DNA from: an uncultured Bacilli bacterium
GTDB lineage: Bacteria > Bacillota_I > Bacilli_A > RFN20 > CAG-826
Length of the DNA stretch: 11,884 nt
Direction: 5' to 3'
NCBI GenBank assembly: GCA_905236535.1
Contig: CAJOQN010000020.1
Location: forward strand, 1-11,884
The notes below the pieces were generated by a model. It had not been told where the DNA came from, searched no databases, and was given only the letters and a program-made list of their open reading frames with translations. Both the position numbers and the translations under genes were made by a program. Below, piece after piece: positions 7,253 to 11,884 of the stretch (within the stretch, counting starts at the first letter, position 1; each line of letters begins with the position of its first letter).

Positions 7253-9542
7253 CGTCTTCCTCGCTTACATCTAATTTTCTTATTTGCTTTTTATTGACAT
7301 AACAAATATCGCGATAATCGCAGAATGAACAGGCGATATCGCTTCCCTTTTGAGCGGGTGATATCTCAAATTTTGAATGTCTAATATCATAAATATTATT
7401 CAAAATGACTTGGTAGCAAGTTTCCTTATAAGCTTCGAATCCACTTCTGGTCGATATCCTGTTATTTTGTCTTCCATCAGGAATAGAGGATAATCCCATG
7501 ATGAAATAGGATTTATCATTATTCATTAACGACTTATCAATCTGATTGATGTCGATATCATCGGTGATGGTCACTCCGTTAAGTTGAAGGAAAGAAGGGC
7601 ATACTTTATCCAAATCAGTATATTTATCTTTCATGGAATTTGATAAAACAACATTGAGATAATATCCGGCGGCTTTTTTATTCTCTAAAGGTCGATAGTG
7701 ATCAAGTAATAATCCATAGATTGGTAATTGCATTCCAATCCCTTTATCAAGATATTTAGGGGAGAAGTTCAAAGAATAGGTTTTATAATCAATGACTAAA
7801 TAATAATCTTTGGTGACAATAACTTTATCGACTTTTCCATTTATAATTGTTTTTTCATCAATATTAAAACTAATCTCTTTTTCCGAAAGATAAGAAGGAT
7901 TATCTAAATATTCAAAATAATGTTTTCTTAAAATATTGATCGCGTTATCGAGACTGATTTTAATATTTTCTAAAAGAATCTGATCTCTTAAAGAAAATTT
8001 ATCTTTGTTAAAGAGATATTCTCTTTCGAAGGTCTTTTCAAAATCATAATCTTTTTCATAGATATCTTCTAAAATCTTATGAATCATCGTTCCTAAGATT
8101 TGAGAGAATTTTTCTTCATATTCATTAAGTTTTAAAAGCCGAGAAGCATAATATTTAAAAGGGCAATTAGAATAATCATTCATCGAGGAATAAGAGACTC
8201 GTAAAAAGCCTTTATTCTCATATGAAATACCAGAGAATTGATTATCATAAGTGCGATAAGGAATCTTAATATTTTTTTCAAGGTCTAAAGCGTCACTTCT
8301 TTCCCGATATAAATAAGATAAATCAAGCGCTTGAACAAACTTATTTTTCATATAAAAAAGACTATAAAAAGTGTCTGGAAGAACGCTTTCCTCGATTTGT
8401 TTTGAGGGATTGTCAATTAAAGGTGAAGGATAATTTTTCTTACCGTTAATCATATTGGTAAATGAATAATAAAAATAATTATCACTTCTTAAAAAATCTA
8501 ATAATGTTTCGCGTTCTAAGTTGCTCTTTTCTAAAGAGGTTTCAAGCAACGTTCCTTGTTTTTCTTTATCGATTAAAAAATCCTTATCAACATAAACAAA
8601 AGGAAAAGAAGAATCCATCTTTAAAACAAAAATATGTTTATGTTCTATCGGTAATCCATTACCTGCAATAACATTAATCGCATTTTTATATAGCGGACCT
8701 CTAATTCCATATTTTTTAATGACGGAAATATAGATATCTTTTTGGTTATTATATGGAAGCTCTTCATCATAATAGGTGAAAATGATGTCATAAATTTTAT
8801 CAAAAACATCGTCTCCTTGATATTTCTCTTTTAACTCATCGATGATCATTATAGGAGAAACAGATTCTTGATATTTTTTAAAAAATTCAGTGCAAAAACC
8901 ACTTAAAAATAGGCTATTTTCATCAATTTTATTAATTTTTAGATTAAAAGATGGGGCAAAAAGATTTAAATAATATAGATATTTTTCATCAGCGACATTC
9001 ATTAAATAAATATCGTTTGAATCCACACCATCCTTAATTAAAGAAGCAATCTTATTCAAACAATAAAAAACCTCATCCTCAATCATTGAAAAAGAGGTGA
9101 CTATTGGATAAAAATCATGATTATTCTTTTTGAATTTATAAGACACTAAACATTCATCTAAAACATATTTAAGCAAACGGTCATTTTCACTATATCCATA
9201 AATAAGAGCGTTAGAATCCTTTAAAGCCTCTTTTAAATATAAATTTTTTGAAAAGAATTCCTCGGCATGGAATTTTTCTTTAAGAGATAATAAAAATGAT
9301 TGTTTTTCGTTATTGCAAGAGGTGATATATGGGAAATAATCAACATAATTTTTTGCAAGTTCGTAGGTTATATGAATCTTTTTGATAATCTCTAGAATAA
9401 TTTTCTCATCATATTTCCCAAAATAATCTTTGATCAAATCTTCTTTGGAATAGATTTTAACATCAAAAAAAGAATCATTTTTTCTTAATTCTTTAAGTAA
9501 AAATTGATGGTAAGATGATGGGGCAATAATGATATTTTTCAT
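7233..9542 (-). CDS. addB: ATP-dependent helicase/nuclease subunit B (AddB/RexB), very short form without Walker A
   Basis: Scaffold and second nuclease of AddAB; in studied complexes the AddB helicase-like part is inactive as a motor and reads the Chi sequence. The C-terminal third is diagnostic. Cys460 (SNCPFKYYA) with Cys738, Cys741 and Cys747 (ACSFCDYRDICY) form the four-cysteine iron-sulfur site. His488 (GTMIHKILE), Asp572 (NGKVD), Asp585 and Lys587 (VIDYKTY) and Gln605 (QLPIY) form the nuclease site. The N terminus (MKNIIIAPSSYHQFLL) has no GxxGxGK(T/S), unlike Bacillus AddB but like RexB. At 769 residues it is about 400 shorter than Bacillus AddB (about 1166). It ends in an acidic tail (EEDDDELLG) and TGA. 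First gene of the addB-addA-DUF unit. The first half is among the most AT-rich DNA here (12 G/C in bases 8881-8940). The start has no visible ribosome site but fits the family's initial strand. Confidence 0.93.
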   Translation of the reverse strand: MKNIIIAPSSYHQFLLKELRKNDSFFDVKIYSKEDLIKDYFGKYDEKIILEIIKKIHITYELAKNYVDYFPYITSCNNEKQSFLLSLKEKFHAEEFFSKNLYLKEALKDSNALIYGYSENDRLLKYVLDECLVSYKFKKNNHDFYPIVTSFSMIEDEVFYCLNKIASLIKDGVDSNDIYLMNVADEKYLYYLNLFAPSFNLKINKIDENSLFLSGFCTEFFKKYQESVSPIMIIDELKEKYQGDDVFDKIYDIIFTYYDEELPYNNQKDIYISVIKKYGIRGPLYKNAINVIAGNGLPIEHKHIFVLKMDSSFPFVYVDKDFLIDKEKQGTLLETSLEKSNLERETLLDFLRSDNYFYYSFTNMINGKKNYPSPLIDNPSKQIEESVLPDTFYSLFYMKNKFVQALDLSYLYRERSDALDLEKNIKIPYRTYDNQFSGISYENKGFLRVSYSSMNDYSNCPFKYYASRLLKLNEYEEKFSQILGTMIHKILEDIYEKDYDFEKTFEREYLFNKDKFSLRDQILLENIKISLDNAINILRKHYFEYLDNPSYLSEKEISFNIDEKTIINGKVDKVIVTKDYYLVIDYKTYSLNFSPKYLDKGIGMQLPIYGLLLDHYRPLENKKAAGYYLNVVLSNSMKDKYTDLDKVCPSFLQLNGVTITDDIDINQIDKSLMNNDKSYFIMGLSSIPDGRQNNRISTRSGFEAYKETCYQVILNNIYDIRHSKFEISPAQKGSDIACSFCDYRDICYVNKKQIRKLDVSEEDDDELLG
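7258..7262 (-). promoter_or_regulatory. Ribosome binding site of addA, inside addB
   Basis: GAGGA on the minus strand lies 5 bases before the first ATG (7252-7250) and 8 before the second (7249-7247). It is within the codons for the acidic tail of AddB. The spacing slightly favours the second ATG, which would drop one Met from AddA. Confidence 0.6.
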
Positions 9543-9549
9543 TATTATT

Positions 9550-9579
9550 ATTATACTTTGGTTATATATAAAAAGTAAA
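9550..9579 (-). promoter_or_regulatory. Promoter of the addB-addA unit, abutting the start codon
   Basis: On the minus strand a perfect TATAAT occupies 9555-9550, and TTTACT (9579-9574, four of six -35 bases) lies 18 bases upstream. The ATG of addB (9542-9540) begins only 7 bases after the -10 box, which would place the transcription start at or next to the A of ATG. A weaker -10 candidate, TATATA around 9570-9565, would give a leader of about 15 bases, still without GGAGG. The -35 region lies in the T tract of the glpK terminator. Confidence 0.55.
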
Positions 9580-9599
9580 TAGGAGCACTGCTCCTATTT
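9571..9599 (-). terminator. Rho-independent terminator after glpK
   Basis: AAATAGGAGC (9577-9586) pairs perfectly with GCTCCTATTT (9590-9599) around a 3-base loop. On the minus strand the stem is followed by an ACTTTTT tract (9576-9571 region). It begins 22 bases after the glpK stop and separates the M24-glpK unit from addB. The plus-strand exit is less T-rich, so I read it as one-directional. Confidence 0.85.
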
Positions 9600-9620
9600 G
9601 TTTGATAAAATCGAGATAAT

Positions 9621-11099
9621 TTAGTTTTTGAACACTCTCGTGGCTTTAATCGCGATTTTCCAGCCGCGATATTTTTTAAGAATGTCCTTCTTTTTCATCG
9701 TCGGTTTAAAGACGGCTTGATAAGAGTGAATTTGTTTAATTTCATCTAAATTCTCAAAGAATCCAGAATTAAGACCAGCGAGATACGCTACTCCTAACGC
9801 TGTGGTTTGAAGGCAGGTTGGAAGCATGATTTGGGTGTTTAAGATATCGCTTTGGAATTGCATGAGGTATTTATTCTCTGTGGCTCCACCATCAACTTTT
9901 AAGGTTTTAAGCGGTAAACCAGATTCTTTTTTCATGACTTCAAAGACATCTTTGCATTGATAATCAATGCCTTCCAAACAAGCTTTGATGAATTGAGCGT
10001 TCGTGGTGTTTCTATTAAGCCCAAAGACCGCACCTCGAGCATCATCGTCCCAATATGGAGTTCCTAAACCGACGAAAGCAGGAACGACATAGACACCATT
10101 AGTGTCTTCGCATTTTTCCGCGAGTTCTTCTGAGTCTTTTGAATGATGAATCATTCTCATTCCATCTCTCAGCCATTGGACAATCGCCCCACCAACAAAG
10201 ACGGAACCTTCTAAAGCATATGTGACTTTGTCTCCAACTTTCCATGCGACAGTGGTCAATAAACCTTCCTTAGAAAGGATAGGTTCTTCGCCGATATTCA
10301 TCAGCATGAAGCAACCAGTACCATAGGTATTCTTCGATTCGCCTTTTTCCCAACATGTTTGACCGAACAAAGCGGATTGTTGGTCACCAGCGACCCCTCT
10401 GACATGGATTCCACCTTTAAAGAAAGAAGCTTCTCCATAATCATAAGAAGAAGGAAGAACTATCGGAAGCATGCGCATTGGAATATTGAACAATTTGCAA
10501 AGCTCTTCGTCCCAAGCCATGGTATTGATGTTAAATAACATCGTTCTCGAGGCATTAGAGACATCGGTAGCGAAAGTTTTTCCTTGGGTCATCTTATAAA
10601 CAATCCAAGTATCAACAGTCCCAAATAATAATTCTCCATTTTCCGCGCGGGCTTGTCCGTTGGGGATATGATCAAGAATAAATCTAATTTTAGAAGCGCT
10701 GAAATATGGGTTTATTAATAAACCCGTTTTTTGATGGATAAATTCTTTTTTCTTTTCTAATTTTTGACAGATATCAGAGGTTTGTCTTGATTGCCACACA
10801 ATCGCGTTATAAACCGGCATACCGGTCTTTTTATCCCAGACAATCGCCGTTTCTCTTTGATTGGTGACTCCAAAAGAGTCAATATAGGAGAAATCGATGT
10901 TTGCTTTGACCAAGACTTCGTTGATGACATCAATAACACTAATCCAGAGAGATAAAGCTTCTTGTTCAACCCATCCAGATTTTGGAAAGAGACATTCGAC
11001 ATCTCTTTGAGCGATGCATTCTGGTTTCCCTTGTTTGTTAAAAAGAATAGCTCTTGTGGAGGTCGTTCCTTGATCAATCGCTAAGATATATTTTTCCAT
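9621..11099 (-). CDS. glpK: Glycerol kinase
   Basis: Makes sn-glycerol 3-phosphate from glycerol and ATP in the cytosol, feeding lipid synthesis and, through a dehydrogenase or oxidase not in this window, glycolysis. A typical FGGY kinase of 492 residues: phosphate loop DQGTTSTRAILF 9-20, glycerol-binding QRET 81-84 (Arg82, Glu83), Trp102, Tyr132 in NPYFSASK, catalytic Asp239 in AGDQQSALFGQ, the YGTGCFMLMN adenine-side segment 259-268, and VDGGATENKYLMQFQSD 402-418. One deviation: Gram-positive enzymes have HFFG before the AGDQQ segment, the His being phosphorylated by HPr; here the aligned text is SFFK, with Ser225. The gene starts 4 bases after the M24 peptidase stop, with GAGGA (11113-11109) upstream, so the two are co-transcribed. 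No glpF, glpO or glpD lies nearby. Confidence 0.97.
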   Translation of the reverse strand: MEKYILAIDQGTTSTRAILFNKQGKPECIAQRDVECLFPKSGWVEQEALSLWISVIDVINEVLVKANIDFSYIDSFGVTNQRETAIVWDKKTGMPVYNAIVWQSRQTSDICQKLEKKKEFIHQKTGLLINPYFSASKIRFILDHIPNGQARAENGELLFGTVDTWIVYKMTQGKTFATDVSNASRTMLFNINTMAWDEELCKLFNIPMRMLPIVLPSSYDYGEASFFKGGIHVRGVAGDQQSALFGQTCWEKGESKNTYGTGCFMLMNIGEEPILSKEGLLTTVAWKVGDKVTYALEGSVFVGGAIVQWLRDGMRMIHHSKDSEELAEKCEDTNGVYVVPAFVGLGTPYWDDDARGAVFGLNRNTTNAQFIKACLEGIDYQCKDVFEVMKKESGLPLKTLKVDGGATENKYLMQFQSDILNTQIMLPTCLQTTALGVAYLAGLNSGFFENLDEIKQIHSYQAVFKPTMKKKDILKKYRGWKIAIKATRVFKN

Positions 11100-11103
11100 C
11101 GCA

Positions 11104-11884
11104 TTATTTCCTCGTTTTTAACATTTTTTCGATATCATGAATCTCTTTGATAATGCCGCTTGAAAGGACTTCCGCGCGAGTGGCAGTCACTAAAACATCA
11201 TCTTCGATGCGAACGCCAATTTTATGTTCAGGGAAATATAAACCAGGTTCCACTGTGATAACATTTCCTCTTTCTAGAGGAATGTTTCTATCAGAGATAT
11301 CATGAGTGTCTAAACCTAAATGGTGAGAGACATTATGGATATAATATTTACGGATATCAGCTTCAGGTTTAATGAGTTTCATTCTCACACATTCGTTTTT
11401 CAAATATTCAATCGCAAAATTTTGTAAATCAGCGATAGTGAGTCCTTCTTTAATATAGGCGATGACGGCTTTGTTACAATTTAAAACCGCTTCATAAATC
11501 TTTCTTTGAAGTTCAGAGAAAACTCCATCAACGGGATAAGTACGAGAAATATCCGCACAATATAAAGAATCCATCAAACCTAAATCGAATAAGACAATAT
11601 CACCCTCCTGAACTTTGCAGTTTAAGGTTGGGTAATGTAAACATGTTGAATTGATACCTGCTCCGACAATCGTAGGGAAAGAAAGGTTATTTTTTCCTTT
11701 TTCTCTGCCGCTAAATTCGAATAAATCAGCGAGTTCATATTCATAAACTCCAGGTCTTAAAGCTTTCATCAATTTATTCAAAGCCATATTTGTTTTATCG
11801 ATGGCTTTTCTAAGGTGTTCGATTTCTTCTTCGCTTTTCACCATTCTTAAACGACGGATTAAAGGATAGACATCCTCAACTTCA
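11104..11884 (-). CDS. Xaa-Pro aminopeptidase, M24 family, catalytic domain (5' end cut by window edge)
   Basis: A cytosolic metallopeptidase that removes an N-terminal residue preceding proline; used in peptide turnover. The frame stays open to the right edge: the 13 codons before the ATG at 11844 read EVEDVYPLIRRLR, which joins naturally to MVKSEEEIEHLRKA, a usual linker between the N-terminal creatinase-like domain and the pita-bread domain. The ATG at 11844 is thus internal and about 260 residues are visible. Numbered from that Met, the five metal ligands are Asp87 (FDLG), Asp98 (ADISRTYPVDG), His174 (SHHLGLDTHD), Glu199 (VEPGLYFP) and Glu214 (RIEDD), the complete dinuclear, usually manganese, site. 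The LGLD-HD form and the ADISRTYPVDG stretch favour aminopeptidase P over methionine aminopeptidase or proline dipeptidase. Co-transcribed with glpK after a 4-base gap; no functional link is evident. Confidence 0.92.
   Translation of the reverse strand, partial: EVEDVYPLIRRLRMVKSEEEIEHLRKAIDKTNMALNKLMKALRPGVYEYELADLFEFSGREKGKNNLSFPTIVGAGINSTCLHYPTLNCKVQEGDIVLFDLGLMDSLYCADISRTYPVDGVFSELQRKIYEAVLNCNKAVIAYIKEGLTIADLQNFAIEYLKNECVRMKLIKPEADIRKYYIHNVSHHLGLDTHDISDRNIPLERGNVITVEPGLYFPEHKIGVRIEDDVLVTATRAEVLSSGIIKEIHDIEKMLKTRK
11109..11113 (-). promoter_or_regulatory. Ribosome binding site of glpK
   Basis: GAGGA on the minus strand lies 9 bases before the ATG at 11099-11097, inside the last codons of the upstream peptidase gene. 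It selects this ATG; a nearer ATG at 11104-11102, overlapping the peptidase stop, is out of frame. Confidence 0.6.

Noticed and set aside
8462..8671. 69-codon plus-strand frame inside addB.
   Set aside because: Antisense to addB in its most AT-rich part, with low-complexity Lys/Asn content and no start signals.
9543..9620. Riboswitch or T-box leader before addB.
   Set aside because: The gap is 78 bases and is filled by the glpK terminator and the promoter; there is no room for a structured leader downstream of the promoter.
10757..11077. 106-codon minus-strand frame overlapping glpK in another frame.
   Set aside because: It sits entirely within the conserved glpK N-terminal domain; its sequence is a frame-shifted image of glpK and has no independent support.
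216..11350. The palindrome GATATC recurs often, about two dozen times that I spotted, mostly in addA and addB.
   Set aside because: Many fall in frame as GAT-ATC, coding Asp-Ile, for example in QDIARM of AddA. Asp-Ile pairs are common in these proteins and ATC is a favoured Ile codon, so protein content explains most of it. I see no regular spacing and no reason to call it a Chi or uptake signal.

Overview
The window is AT-rich, densely packed bacterial chromosome with the standard code: all Trp codons I checked are TGG, one gene ends in TGA and the other complete genes end in TAA. Low G+C, GGAGG-type ribosome sites, U-rich hairpin terminators, an AddAB (RexAB-like) recombination nuclease and a Firmicutes-type glycerol kinase point to the Bacillota. 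My guess is a small-genome, uncultured or host-associated member of the Bacilli/Erysipelotrichia/RF39 area. That placement is inference from gene style, not a database result. There are no tRNA or rRNA genes, CRISPR arrays, insertion sequences or phage genes, and no gene-free stretch longer than about 110 bases.

Left part (1-3031, plus strand). The 3' part of a uridine-kinase-family nucleoside kinase is cut by the left edge; its frame is open from base 1, so the ATG at 196 is an internal codon. A hairpin terminator and a sigma-A-like promoter lie in the 112-base gap before nadE, which encodes a complete glutamine-dependent NAD+ synthetase (nitrilase-type amidase plus ATP pyrophosphatase). A short hairpin that overlaps both stop codons separates nadE from the convergent genes on its right.

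Middle (3040-9542, minus strand). Transcription runs right to left through addB, addA and a 379-codon gene that resembles the DUF5677 family. The three reading frames overlap (20 bases, then 8), so they form one translationally linked unit. AddA is a UvrD-type helicase plus nuclease and AddB is an inactivated-helicase scaffold plus iron-sulfur nuclease. Together they should resect double-strand breaks for RecA-dependent repair. Both are clearly shorter than the Bacillus proteins, and AddB has no Walker A motif. The addB promoter sits so close to the start codon that the mRNA looks leaderless or nearly so.

Right part (9621-11884, minus strand). An M24-family Xaa-Pro aminopeptidase, cut by the right edge, is followed after 4 bases by glpK (glycerol kinase), then by a strong terminator. 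glpK seems to lack the histidine through which HPr activates Gram-positive glycerol kinases.

This is mostly core metabolism and repair. I see no complete unknown system. The most interesting points are the compact AddAB with an overlapping uncharacterised gene, the apparent leaderless addB start, the terminator built into two coding ends, and the missing GlpK histidine.
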